Part shown: piece after piece, positions 8,173-17,500 of the stretch
How positions within the stretch are numbered: position 1 is the first letter of the stretch
Layout of the letters: each line of letters opens with the position of its first letter
Origin: Pseudomonas sp. LS1212
GTDB lineage: Bacteria; Pseudomonadota; Gammaproteobacteria; Pseudomonadales; Pseudomonadaceae
Reading direction: 5' to 3'
Assembly (NCBI RefSeq): GCF_024741815.1
Contig: NZ_CP102951.1
Location: 4,292,001-4,356,000, forward strand
DNA: 64,000 nucleotides
Translations under genes and position numbers: made by a program
The notes under the pieces: generated by a model
Told to the model about the DNA's origin: nothing
The model's input: only the letters and a program-made list of their open reading frames with translations
The model's database searches: none

Positions 8173-8442
8173 GGGGATATCAGTTCGGATTACAGGAGCG
8201 ATATCCCCAATCGTATCCCCAGATATCCCGAATAGCAACGAACAGAAGCGAACAGCAGCGCACAACAATCAGCCTGAAACCCTTGTATTTACTGGACTTA
8301 AGCCCCATGGACAGTGACTTACTTTCTAGCCAGGGGCTTTCGATATGTAATCGGTCGGCATAATCCTTATGCCAATTATATTACCAGCCGGCAAGGGCTT
8401 GAGGGGGTTCTCTGTAGTAATGCGAATGCCGGCTCGTCGAGC
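8173..8442. other. Probable element-chromosome junction
   Basis: This stretch lies between the integrase and the first core gene. No tRNA or tmRNA end is visible, which is unusual because P4-type integrases usually target tRNA 3' ends. AGCCGGCA at ~8391 and TGCCGGCT at ~8429 form a loose inverted pair downstream of the DUF1232 gene. The attachment core cannot be fixed without the left end of the element. Confidence 0.35.
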
Positions 8443-8895
8443 TCAGCCCTTGTGATGCTCCAGTTGCAAGGCATCCGGGCTGTCCGGCAGGCGTTCGACG
8501 ACCCGAAGTTTCTCCGGTGTTTGCCGGGCCCGCCAGGCACGAAACGCATCGAGTTCATCGCTGATGGCCTTCATCACCCAGGCCAGCACGGCGATATCAT
8601 CGAGCATGCCGACGCCCAGCAACAGGTCGGGGATCGCATCCAGTGGGCTGACGAAATATAACAACCCCGCCACCACCGCAACGATCGCCCTGGGGCTGAT
8701 GGCGCGGTACTCGCCTCGCCACCAGGCCAGGCACAGTGCCTGTAACACACCGACATCCTCCTTGAGCTTACCGAGTCGATGCCCCTGCCCCCGGCCTTTG
8801 CGCGCCACCGCGAAGATCAATGCTGGCAACCGGCCGCGAATGAGCAGCCGTTCGGCAAGAGGCAGAAACCTCGCGAAATTCCAGGGTGCTTTCAT
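8443..8895 (-). CDS. YkvA-like DUF1232 membrane protein
   Basis: A 150-residue protein with GGAGG eight bases before ATG 8895. Residues ~70-105 carry the DUF1232 signature, AGLLYFVSPLDAIPDLL followed by GMLDDIAVLAWV, a membrane hairpin with conserved Asp residues. The N-terminal ~60 residues are basic. Members are small inner-membrane-associated proteins of unknown role. It is the first core gene beyond the integrated element and is transcribed towards it. Confidence 0.8.
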   Translation of the reverse strand: MKAPWNFARFLPLAERLLIRGRLPALIFAVARKGRGQGHRLGKLKEDVGVLQALCLAWWRGEYRAISPRAIVAVVAGLLYFVSPLDAIPDLLLGVGMLDDIAVLAWVMKAISDELDAFRAWRARQTPEKLRVVERLPDSPDALQLEHHKG

Positions 8896-8923
8896 AAGCC
8901 CTCCAGAGGAAATACCGGGTGAA

Positions 8924-8950
8924 GGTTATCCACAGTAATTGTGGATAACC
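8924..8950. repeat. Inverted pair of DnaA-box-like sequences
   Basis: GGTTATCCACA (8924-8934), a 5-base spacer and TGTGGATAACC (8940-8950) form a perfect inverted repeat. Each arm contains TTATCCACA, identical to the consensus DnaA box. It lies just upstream of the DUF1232 start. It could bind DnaA or be a structural palindrome. Confidence 0.7.
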
Positions 8951-9144
8951 TTGTGAACAGAGCCACTTTTGCTTCACAAGAGCCCCGTTTTACAAGGGCC
9001 TCGCTTAGATCGGGCGTTTTTTACACACATAAAAGAACGCCGGTAATTCGTTGACTGGATGGCCAGGAACGATTACCGCCACAGGACTTGTTGATAAGAC
9101 TACACCACGACGTTGCAATTGGGTTACCCAGGCCCGAAAACGAC

Positions 9145-9168
9145 AACGCCCCGTCGAGACGGGGCGTT
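9145..9168 (-). terminator. Intrinsic terminator after the FKBP gene
   Basis: A GC-rich hairpin, AACGCCCCGTC with its complement around a short loop, lies 20 bases after the stop at 9189. On the minus strand it is followed by a T-containing tract (GTCGTTTTC). Confidence 0.7.
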
Positions 9169-9188
9169 GGAGTATCACGGGCTGCCGA

Positions 9189-9932
9189 TCAGTCGGCGGC
9201 GTCCTGATCCTGGTCCTGGTCCTGGCCTTGTTCCATCTTGGCTGGATCCTTGATAGCCAGCAGTTCCAGTTCGAAGACCAGAACCGAGTTGGCAGGGATG
9301 GTCGGGCTCGGGCTCTGTGCGCCGTAAGCCAGGTCCGCCGGGATGAACAGCTTGTATTTCTCGCCGACGTGCATCAGTTGCAGGCCTTCGACCCAACCCG
9401 GGATCACACCGCTGACCGGCAGGTCGATCGGAGCGCCGCGCTCGACGGAGCTGTCGAAGACCTTGCCGTCGATCAGCTTGCCTTCGTAGTGAACGGTAAC
9501 GACGTCAGTCGCCTTTGGCTGAGCGCCATCGGCCTTCTTGATCACTTCGTACTGCAGGCCGGAAGCGGTGGTGACAACGCCAGCTTTCTTGCCGTTTTCT
9601 TCCAGGAATTTCTTGCCGGCAGCAGCCGACTCTTCGCTCATCTTGGCCAGACGCTCTTCAGCACGCTTCTGCAGTGCGGCGAAGGCTTCTACCAGTTCTT
9701 CGTCCTTGAGCTTCTGTTCTTTCTTGCCGATAGCATCTTCGATGCCTTGAGCAACGGCTTTGGAATCCAGGTCATCCATGCCTTCCTGCGCCAGGCTCTT
9801 GCCCATGTTCAGGCCGATGCCGTAGGAGGCTTTCTGCGCCGGGGTTTTCAGCTCTACGCCGGTCTGCGAATCGCAACCCGCCAGAACCAGGCCAACCAGG
9901 GCAACCGCCGCCGCCAACCGATGCTGTTTCAT
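9189..9932 (-). CDS. fklB: FKBP-type peptidyl-prolyl isomerase lipoprotein
   Basis: The start ATG 9932 follows AAGGAAAT. The 247-residue protein has a lipoprotein signal with the lipobox LVLAGC (~residues 15-20), so it should be anchored in the envelope. Residues ~30-115 are the FKBP N-terminal dimerisation domain (TPAQKASYGIGLNMGKSL). Residues ~125-228 are the FKBP catalytic domain (VTVHYEGKLIDGKVFDSS, LPVSGVIPGWVEGLQLM, YG). The C-terminus is an odd DQ repeat. It assists folding of exported proteins. The symbol could equally be fkpA; the family call is secure. Confidence 0.88.
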   Translation of the reverse strand: MKQHRLAAAVALVGLVLAGCDSQTGVELKTPAQKASYGIGLNMGKSLAQEGMDDLDSKAVAQGIEDAIGKKEQKLKDEELVEAFAALQKRAEERLAKMSEESAAAGKKFLEENGKKAGVVTTASGLQYEVIKKADGAQPKATDVVTVHYEGKLIDGKVFDSSVERGAPIDLPVSGVIPGWVEGLQLMHVGEKYKLFIPADLAYGAQSPSPTIPANSVLVFELELLAIKDPAKMEQGQDQDQDQDAAD

Positions 9933-10099
9933 GCTATTTCCTTGTTCATCCGCCAATAGGGCATTCGAGTAAAGCCGCGAGCTTATCAGGCGGCCACGAC
10001 CAATGGCTACCGGCATGAGAGCGAGAAAGTTCCGATAAGTTCAGGTCTGCAAACGCTTTTCGGCCCACAAAGGCTTAACGATAGACCATCTTCGGGTAA

Positions 10100-11032
10100 T
10101 CAGGGATAGCTGCCTTCACGGTATTGTCCGGCCACTTCGCGCAACACTTCGCACAGCCACTGAGCCGGCAATGGCAGTGGCAGTGCGGCATTGCTGCAAA
10201 TACCCACCGAACCGCCCGGCTCCTGTACACCCAGGTCCAGCTCGCATAACTCACCGCTGTTGATGTCCACGTGCACCGCGTCATGGGGCGCGACCCAGAC
10301 CGCATCGCTGCCCAGGACATAACGCCGGCTCAGTGCCGGCGACAATGTTTCCAGTCGTTGCGAAGAGGGCTCGATGGCGCATTGCACGAACAGGCTGTCG
10401 GCATGCTTGCGGATCGTCGTGCCGGCCAACGGCAGCACCAGCGGGTAGCGATTGACCTGGCTGCGCTCGGTGGGCTGACGCGCCAGCAAGGGGTGACCGG
10501 GGCGCACCACCAGCGACATCGATTCGCTGTACAAATGTTCGAACATCAAGCCCTGGATTTGCGGGCTGTCGGTCATGCGGCCGATCACCAGGTCCAGTTC
10601 ACCGACATGCAGTTGAGCCAGCAAGTGCGCGCTCGGCCCGGTGACGACACTGACCACCAGGGCGCTGTGGCGTTGATGCAGGCGGCAGAGCACCTCGGGC
10701 ATCAGCAGACTCTCGACGGTAGACAGCACGCCGACCTTGACCTGCGGCGGCGCGTGTTCTTCGCCGCGCAAGGTCGTCACGCCATCGCGCAGGGCTTGTA
10801 CACAGGGCCCGGCATAACGCATGAAGCGAACGCCGGCCGGGGTCAGCTCGACGCCGTTCCTGTCGCGCTCGAACAGCCGCGTCTGCAGCAGGTCTTCGAG
10901 TTCCTTGAGGGTCTTGGAGATGGCCGGCGGGCTGATCGCCACGACGTCGGCCGCCTTGGCAAAGCTGCCTTGGCGGGCGATTTCGAGAAAGCACAGCAAG
11001 TGCCGGAATTTGATGCGGGTATCCAGGTTCAT
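10100..11032 (-). CDS. pcaQ: LysR-type regulator resembling PcaQ
   Basis: A 310-residue LysR protein. The HTH lies at residues ~20-60 (GSFAKAADVVAISPPAISKTLKEL) with the family start MNLDTRIKFRHLLCFLE, shared with PcaQ regulators of protocatechuate degradation. The C-terminal effector domain spans ~95-300. No pca catabolic gene lies nearby, so it would act in trans if the assignment holds. The gene is bounded by a REP palindrome upstream and the FKBP gene downstream. Start 11032 fits the family, with only a weak ribosome binding site. Confidence 0.75.
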   Translation of the reverse strand: MNLDTRIKFRHLLCFLEIARQGSFAKAADVVAISPPAISKTLKELEDLLQTRLFERDRNGVELTPAGVRFMRYAGPCVQALRDGVTTLRGEEHAPPQVKVGVLSTVESLLMPEVLCRLHQRHSALVVSVVTGPSAHLLAQLHVGELDLVIGRMTDSPQIQGLMFEHLYSESMSLVVRPGHPLLARQPTERSQVNRYPLVLPLAGTTIRKHADSLFVQCAIEPSSQRLETLSPALSRRYVLGSDAVWVAPHDAVHVDINSGELCELDLGVQEPGGSVGICSNAALPLPLPAQWLCEVLREVAGQYREGSYP

Positions 11033-11100
11033 GGGGCAAGCCTATGCCATGCCTGCGACTGATACAAACCTGGAGCGTGGGAACGAGAACCCTGGAGGCC

Positions 11101-11191
11101 CTACGGGCCTCAGCGCAGCCTGCGGCAGCGGCTACATGAGGTGTTTCGTGGCGCCTGGTGTAGCCGCCGCAGGCTGCGCTGAGGCCCGTAG
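11101..11191. repeat. REP-type inverted pair
   Basis: Two ~33-36 base arms (11101-11136 and 11159-11191) are reverse complements apart from a 3-base insertion in the left arm. They lie between pcaQ and nirD. The arms contain internal dyads such as GCAGCCTGCGGC, as in Pseudomonas REP sequences. The preceding AGCGTGGGAACGAG (~11075) matches part of another intergenic repeat seen at 22661-22710. Confidence 0.8.
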
Positions 11192-11201
11192 CAGTCGCCG
11201 G

Positions 11202-11594
11202 TTACATCAGCCCCAGACCGATCTCCACCTCATCACCGTTCAAGCGCACCGGCCACACTCGCAAGCGCTGCTGCGGATCTTCCAGGCAAGTACCATCGGC
11301 CAGACTGAAATGCTGCTTGTACAGCGGCGAAGCAATCACCAGCTCGCCCTTGAGGCTGCCAACGATTCCCCGCCCGATCACATTGGCCCCCGACTGCGGG
11401 TCGTGATTGTCGACCGCGTGCAAGGTTCGCCCCTGCTGTTCACCCGGCAGGTAGAACAGCGCGACCTGGGCGCCGTCGAGCCAGACCACCACGCCGGAGT
11501 CGGCGATCAAGTCCTGGCGTTTGCAGACCGATTGCCAGAGCTCGGCCTCTTGCTTGGGTTCGGGCGCACGTACTGCGTTGCTGGACGGGGCCAT
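11202..11594 (-). CDS. nirD: Nitrite reductase [NAD(P)H] small subunit
   Basis: A 130-residue Rieske-fold protein of the NirD type. It contains VVWLDGAQVALFYLP and GSLKGELVIASPLYKQHFSL but lacks the Cys/His cluster ligands, as is normal for NirD. It partners NirB in reducing nitrite to ammonium in the cytoplasm. The ATG shares one base with the nirB stop (TGATG), with GGAGG seven bases before, so expression is coupled to nirB. It is the last gene of the transcript before the REP element. Confidence 0.93.
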   Translation of the reverse strand: MAPSSNAVRAPEPKQEAELWQSVCKRQDLIADSGVVVWLDGAQVALFYLPGEQQGRTLHAVDNHDPQSGANVIGRGIVGSLKGELVIASPLYKQHFSLADGTCLEDPQQRLRVWPVRLNGDEVEIGLGLM

Positions 11595-14152
11595 CAGAGC
11601 ACCTCCTCGGTGACAGGGATAAGATTGAGTTCGGCGGCGGCAATAGGCCGGCGTTGCCCGCGCTCCTTGACGAAATGAATGTCCGGGTCAGCGCGCTTGT
11701 CGTTGACGAAGGTGCGGAAGCGCTTGAGTTTTTCCGGGTCTTTCAGGGCGTTGGCCCATTCGCATTCGTAGCGATCGACCACCAGTTGCATCTGCGCCTC
11801 CAGTTCGGCGGCCAGGCCCAGGCTGTCTTCGATGATCACCTGCTTGAGGTAGTCCAGCCCGCCCTCCAGGCTTTCGCGCCAGACCGAGGTGCGCTGCAAT
11901 TTGTCGGCGGTGCGGATGTAGAACATCAGGAAGCGGTCGATGTAACGGATCAGGGTCTCGTCATCCAGGTCGGTGGCGAACAGTTCCGCGTGCCGCGGGC
12001 GCATGCCGCCGTTGCCGCTGATGTAGAGGTTCCAGCCCTTCTCCGTGGCGATCACGCCCACGTCCTTGCTCTGCGCCTCGGCACACTCGCGAGTGCAGCC
12101 CGATACCGCGAACTTGAGCTTGTGCGGCGAGCGCAGACCCTTGTAGCGGTCCTCGATGGTCAGGGCCATCTGCACGCTGTCCTGTACGCCATAACGGCAC
12201 CAGGTGCTGCCCACGCAGGATTTCACCGTGCGGGTCGACTTACCGTAGGCATGCCCGGTCTCGAAACCGGCCTCGATCAACTCGCTCCAGATATCCGGCA
12301 GCTCATGCAACTGAGCGCCGAACAGGTCGATGCGCTGGCCGCCGGTGATCTTGGTGTAGAGGTCGTATTTCTTCGCCACCGCACCGATGGCGATCAGCTT
12401 GTCCGGGGTGATTTCGCCACCGGGTATACGCGGCACTACCGAGTAGGTGCCGTTCTTCTGCATGTTGGCCATGAAGGTGTCGTTGGTGTCCTGCAACGGC
12501 ACCAGCGATGGGTCCATGATCGGCTGGTTCCAGCACGAGGCAAGGATCGAACCGACCGCAGGCTTGCAGATGTCGCAGCCGACATGCCCGCGGCCGTGTT
12601 TGGCGAGCATTTCTTCGAAAGTGATGATCCCTTCCACGCGCACCAGCGCATACAGCTCCTGGCGGGTGTAGGCGAAGTGTTCGCAAAGGCTCTTGTCCAC
12701 GGCCACGCCGCGGGCCACCAGTTCATGCTCGAATACTTGCTTGAGCAGTGCCGCGCAACCACCACAACCGGTACAGGCCTTGGTCTGGGACTTGAGCATC
12801 GGCAAGTCGCTGCAACCGCTGTCGATGGCCGAACAGATCGAGCCCTTGGTGACGTTGTGGCACGAACAGATGGTGGCCGTCTCGGGCAAGGCATCGGCCC
12901 CAAGGCTTGGGGCACCATCAGAGATCGGCAGGATCAGGGCCGACGGATCTGCCGGCAAGGCGATGCCGTTCTGTACGTACTGCAGCAGGGTGTCGTAGTA
13001 GCTGTTATCACCCACCAGCACGGCACCGATGACATGTTTGCCGCTGGCGTCGACCACCAGGCGCCGGTAGCTGGCGTTGGCTTCGTCGATGAAACGGTAG
13101 CTCTTGGCACCCGGCGTGGCGGCGTGGGCATCGCCAATGGAACCGACGTCGACCCCAAGCAGCTTGAGCTTGGTCGACATGTCGGCGCCGGTGAAGGTGG
13201 CTGCCACTTCCCCGGCCAGGGCACTGGCGACGTTGCGGGCCATGCTGTAACCCGGCGCCACCAGGCCGAAGATGCTGCCATTCCACGAGGCACATTCGCC
13301 GATGGCAAAGATGCGCGCATCACTGGTGCGGCAGTGCTCATCGATCACCACGCCGCCGCGCGGGGCGATTTCCAGGCCGCTGCTGCGACCCAGTGCGTCC
13401 TGAGGGCGAATGCCGGCAGAGAACACGATCAGATCGGTCTCGAGAAACTCGCCACCGTCGAAGTTCATGCGGTAGCGGTAGTCCTCGCCGGCAACGATGG
13501 CCTGGGTGGCCCGCGACAGGTGCACACCCACGCCCAGCGCTTCGATCTGAGCGCGCAGGGCAGCACCGCCATCGGCATCAAGCTGCACAGGCATCAAGCG
13601 TGGCGCGAACTCCACCACATGGGCTTCCAGGCCAAGGGACTTGAGCGCGTTGGCCGCTTCCAGCCCGAGCAAGCCACCGCCGACCACCACACCACGGCGA
13701 GCGTTGGCGGCGGCCGCGCGGATGGCGTCGAGGTCATCGAGGGTGCGATAGACCAGCCGCGCCTCGGCTTCGGAGCCAGGAATCGGTGGTACAAATGGAT
13801 AGGAACCGGTGGCCAGGATCAGTTGGTCATAAGGATGACGCCCCTGGGCCGTGACCACTTCGCGGCGTTCACGGTCGATCTCCAGCACCGCCTCCCCCAA
13901 GTGCAGGCGCACACCATGGTTGGCATACAACTGCGCATCACCCAGGGCCAGGGTTTCGGCATCGCTGCCGCTGAAGTATTCCGAAAGGTGCACCCGGTCG
14001 TAAGCGCGCTGGTGCTCTTCACCGAACACATGCACTTCGAAACGCGCAAGCGCGCCCCGCTCGATCAACTGCTCGACACAATGATGGCCGACCATGCCGT
14101 TGCCCACGATGACCAGTCTTTCACGCTGCGCGATCGTCACTATCGAATTCAT
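11594..14152 (-). CDS. nirB: Nitrite reductase [NAD(P)H] large subunit
   Basis: The 852-residue subunit reduces nitrite to ammonium with NAD(P)H. The N-terminal ~320 residues are an FAD/NAD oxidoreductase (LVIVGNGMVGHHCVEQL, VVVGGGLLGLEAANAL). A BFD-type [2Fe-2S] region follows with CSCHNVTKGSICSAI and ACTGCGGC. The C-terminal half is the siroheme domain with CVGSTWCRYG and CTRECAEAQSKDVGVI, supplying the cluster/siroheme cysteines. Length is typical. It is transcribed with nirD, and its leader carries a sigma-54 promoter, a hairpin and an attenuator, so both nitrogen limitation and nitrate sensing likely control it. Confidence 0.95.
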   Translation of the reverse strand: MNSIVTIAQRERLVIVGNGMVGHHCVEQLIERGALARFEVHVFGEEHQRAYDRVHLSEYFSGSDAETLALGDAQLYANHGVRLHLGEAVLEIDRERREVVTAQGRHPYDQLILATGSYPFVPPIPGSEAEARLVYRTLDDLDAIRAAAANARRGVVVGGGLLGLEAANALKSLGLEAHVVEFAPRLMPVQLDADGGAALRAQIEALGVGVHLSRATQAIVAGEDYRYRMNFDGGEFLETDLIVFSAGIRPQDALGRSSGLEIAPRGGVVIDEHCRTSDARIFAIGECASWNGSIFGLVAPGYSMARNVASALAGEVAATFTGADMSTKLKLLGVDVGSIGDAHAATPGAKSYRFIDEANASYRRLVVDASGKHVIGAVLVGDNSYYDTLLQYVQNGIALPADPSALILPISDGAPSLGADALPETATICSCHNVTKGSICSAIDSGCSDLPMLKSQTKACTGCGGCAALLKQVFEHELVARGVAVDKSLCEHFAYTRQELYALVRVEGIITFEEMLAKHGRGHVGCDICKPAVGSILASCWNQPIMDPSLVPLQDTNDTFMANMQKNGTYSVVPRIPGGEITPDKLIAIGAVAKKYDLYTKITGGQRIDLFGAQLHELPDIWSELIEAGFETGHAYGKSTRTVKSCVGSTWCRYGVQDSVQMALTIEDRYKGLRSPHKLKFAVSGCTRECAEAQSKDVGVIATEKGWNLYISGNGGMRPRHAELFATDLDDETLIRYIDRFLMFYIRTADKLQRTSVWRESLEGGLDYLKQVIIEDSLGLAAELEAQMQLVVDRYECEWANALKDPEKLKRFRTFVNDKRADPDIHFVKERGQRRPIAAAELNLIPVTEEVL

Positions 14153-14226
14153 ACAGGTTCCTCACTCCAGGCCATTCACGGTGGCCGCTGCCAAGCGGGG
14201 TGCGAGCCCCCTAAATAAACAAAAAA

Positions 14227-14260
14227 AAAGGCGCCTGGAGCCGAAGCTCCAGGCGCCTTT
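14227..14260 (-). terminator. Leader terminator (attenuator) before nirB
   Basis: A 15-bp perfect stem with a TTCG loop (minus strand) is followed by nine T residues, 75 bases before the nirB ATG. It lies inside the leader, downstream of the predicted sigma-54 promoter, so it must be read through for nirBD expression. The outer arms AAAGGCGCC and GGCGCCTTT match the arms of the attenuator before the nitrate reductase gene. Confidence 0.85.
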
Positions 14261-14321
14261 GCCTGGTATTCATCTGTGTAAGGTTGCGCGGGTACGATGC
14301 CCGGCTCACCTGTCCTGTTGT

Positions 14322-14339
14322 GTGATCGACATTGACCAC
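14322..14339 (-). ncRNA. ANTAR-type leader hairpin of nirBD
   Basis: On the minus strand GUGGUC-AAUGUC-GAUCAC forms a 6-bp stem with a six-base loop having A at position 1 and G at position 4. This is the pattern recognised by ANTAR antiterminators such as NasT/NasR. A second hairpin would be expected nearby; a weaker candidate is CGGG/CCCG around 14288-14302. The call is structural inference. Confidence 0.6.
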
Positions 14340-14380
14340 CGCGGACTGTCTGCCAATGCGTCTTGGCTGACCTGAATAGG

Positions 14381-14401
14381 TAAAAGCAGGTTACGTGCCA
14401 A
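14381..14401 (-). promoter_or_regulatory. Sigma-54 promoter of nirBD
   Basis: The minus strand reads TTGGCACGTAACCTGCTT. The GG of the -24 element (14399-14398) and GC of the -12 element (14387-14386) have the required 12-base spacing. Transcription should begin near 14374, leaving a ~220-base leader with the hairpin and attenuator. Confidence 0.8.
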
Positions 14402-14505
14402 CTACTCCAATGCTTGAAACTCGGCCTTTACAGGCCACCTTTAACGGCAAAATCGAACTCTCTTGGTGCGTTGCGGTGCAAATCTCACACTAATGGGGCG
14501 CCGTT

Positions 14506-17500
14506 TCAGTACACGTCGCGCAGATAACGCTTGTCGCGAGCCATGCCCGCCACATAGGCCTCGGCATCCTCGGCACTGAACCGGCCATGTTCGCGTACCA
14601 CTGTCTTGAGCGCGGCATCGACATCCCTGGCCATGCGGCTGGCGTCGCCGCAGATATAGAAGTGCCCGCCTTCCTGCAACCAGCTCCAGAGTTGCGCGCC
14701 CTGTTCGAGCATGCGTTGCTGGACATAGATCTTCTGCTCCTGATCGCGGGAGAACGCCGTATCAAGACGCTCCAGGTGCCCGTCGCGGTGCCAGGCCTGC
14801 AGCTCATCGCGGTAGTAGAAGTCACTGGAGGCACGCTGCTCCCCGAACAGCAGCCAGTTCTTGCCGGTCGCCCCGGTGGCTTGACGCTCCTGCAGGAAGG
14901 CGCGGAATGGCGCCACCCCGGTGCCTGGGCCCACCATGATCATCGGTGCCTGCGGGTCCCGCGGCACGCGAAATTGTGCGGATTTCTGCGTGAAGATCGG
15001 CACCAGGCCATGCTCGGCACGGTCCGCCAGAAAGGCCGAGCAGACGCCGCTGCGCGCCCGGTCGTTGTGGCGGTAGCGCACCGTCGAAACGGTCAGGTGC
15101 ACTTCATTCGGCGTCACCTTGGGGCTCGAGCTGATGGAGTACAGCCGCGGTTGCAAAGGCTTGAGCTGGGCGAGCATTTCTTCGACCGAAAGCTCCAGCG
15201 GGAACTCATTGAGCAGGTCGATCAACTGCCGGCCCCACAGCCAATCCTTCAATTCAGCCTTGCGTTCTGGCGCCAGCAGTTCGCGCAAGCGCGGGCTGCC
15301 ATTGCGCTCGGCAACGAAGTTCAGCCAGTCGGGCGTGATGCGGGTGATCTCCAGGTGCTTTTGCAGCGCCACGGCCAAAGGCAGTTCGCCCTTCCCTTTG
15401 AGCTGGACATGTTGGCCACTGTCGAGCCCGAGCGTGCCGAGCAGATCTTCCACCAGGGTCAGGCAGTTGCTGGGCCAGACACCAAGGGCATCGCCAGCCT
15501 GATAATCAAACCCGGAATCCTTGAGGTCGAAGACAATTTGCCGGGTTTCTTTCACAGCACCTGGACTGTTGAGCAGGCGGTTGTGCAACAGCCGCGCCTG
15601 CCAGGGGCGCTGTTTGCTGTAAAGGCTGGCAGGCGCCTCGATGGCGCCCGTGTCCGAGCGAACCGGCTGTGCGGCAGGTTGCCGGACGGGGTTACCCACC
15701 AGGGCCGAACTGACCGTATCGAGCCATTGATCCGCCAACTCTTGGTACTCCGGCTCGCAATCGACTCGCTCGGCCAAGCGCTGTGCGCCGAGCTCGACCA
15801 GTCGCTGATCGAGCTTGCGCCCAAAGCCGCAGAACTGATCGTAACTGGAGTCACCCAACGCCAGCACGGCGAAACGCAGCCCCGCACAGCGAGCTGCCGC
15901 CTCCCCCTGCAAGGCTTGCCACAACGCCGAGCCATTGTCCGGCGCATCACCATCACCAAAGGTACTGGCGATCAGCAAGACGCTGGAGGCTGTGCACAAC
16001 TCATCCAGGGTCACCGCATCCATACTGCTCAATTGCACGTTGTGATCGGCCTGGCGCAAGCGTTCGGCACACAGGTTGGCCACGGTTTCGGCATTGCCGG
16101 TCTGCGAGGCCCAGAGCACCAGATGCCGCTCCGCAGGTGCCTCCAGGACAGTCGCAGTACTCCCCGGGGAGCGAGAGAACAAACCGGCCAGCAATCCGTC
16201 GACCAACAAGCGCTTGGCCGGTGTCAGCGGCGCACTGGACGGCAGCGTCGGTACGCCGCCCACAGGCTTTGCCCCTTCACTGCGCAGGCCCATCAGGAAA
16301 CCCTGCATATACAGCTGCTCATTGGCGGCCAGGGTCAGTTCAAACGGGCCATCGAGGCCCAGCAGACGTGCCAGCGTTTGGGTCGCCATGGTGCCCTGCT
16401 CCTGAGAATCAAGTATCGGTTGTTCGGCCCCCGCCTCGATCTGTTGTGCCGGAATTCGAGCGCCACTGACACGAGTCAGGGCGACCGCACAGAACTTGAA
16501 CGCCGGTTGCAGCGAGATCGGGTCGATCGCATCGCTGGTGACGGCATTGATCGCCAGCGCTTCGCCAAACACGTCATTCCAGTGGAAGGGCGCGAAGCAG
16601 GTACCGGGGCGCACCCGGTCGCTGATCTGCGCCGGCAGTACTGCCTGGCCACGCCGCGAACGCACTTGTACCTGGTCGTGCTCGGCAATGCCCAGGCGGT
16701 TGGCGTCCTGCGGATGAATCTCGATAAAAGGCCCGGGGTTGAGCTTGTTCAGCGCGGGGACTTTGCCGGTCTTGGTCAGGGTGTGCCACTGGTGCTGCAG
16801 GCGGCCGGTGTTGAGCACCAGCGGGAACGTTTCATCGGGCATCTCGGCCGGCGGCAGGTGGGGACGGGCGAAAAAGCGCCCCTTGCCGCTGGCAGTGGCG
16901 AAGGCGATCGCCGGGCGCTGGCCGTCGGCATCGAGCTTGAGGGTCTGGCTGATGCCATCGTTGAGGTAGCGGATCGGGCTACGGTCGGCGCTGCTGCCCG
17001 GTGCGCTGGGCCATTGCCGAGGGGTCTGGCGCAGCTCCGAATAACTGATACCGCGAATGTCATAGCCGGTGGCGGGGTTCCAGGCGCGCTTGATCTCCTC
17101 GAACACCTCTTCGGCGCTGCGGTAATCGAAGGCCTCGGCGAAACCCATTTCACAGGCCACGCGGGCGATGATCTGCCAATCGGGCAAGGTTTCACCCGGC
17201 GCCTCGACGGCCTTGGCCATCAACGTCAGATTGCGCTCGGAATTGATCATCACCCCTTCGGCCTCGGCCCACAGGGCACCCGGCAAGAGGATGTCGGCAT
17301 AGCGATTGGTTTCGGTATCGAGGAAGGCGTCCTGGGTGATCACCAGTTCGGCCGCCTGCAGCCCTTCGATGACTTGCTGGCGGTTCGGCACACTGGCCAC
17401 CGGGTTGGTGCAGATGATCCAGCAGGCTTTGATGCTGCCGGTGCGCATGGCCTCGAACATGGCCACGGTGCCCTCACCCGACTCGGCCCGCAGGCTGCCG

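Noticed and set aside
11654..14218. An 854-residue open frame on the plus strand across nirB
   Set aside because: It is an antisense shadow of the GC-rich nirB gene; the nirB frame has clear FAD, BFD and siroheme motifs and the opposite frame has none.
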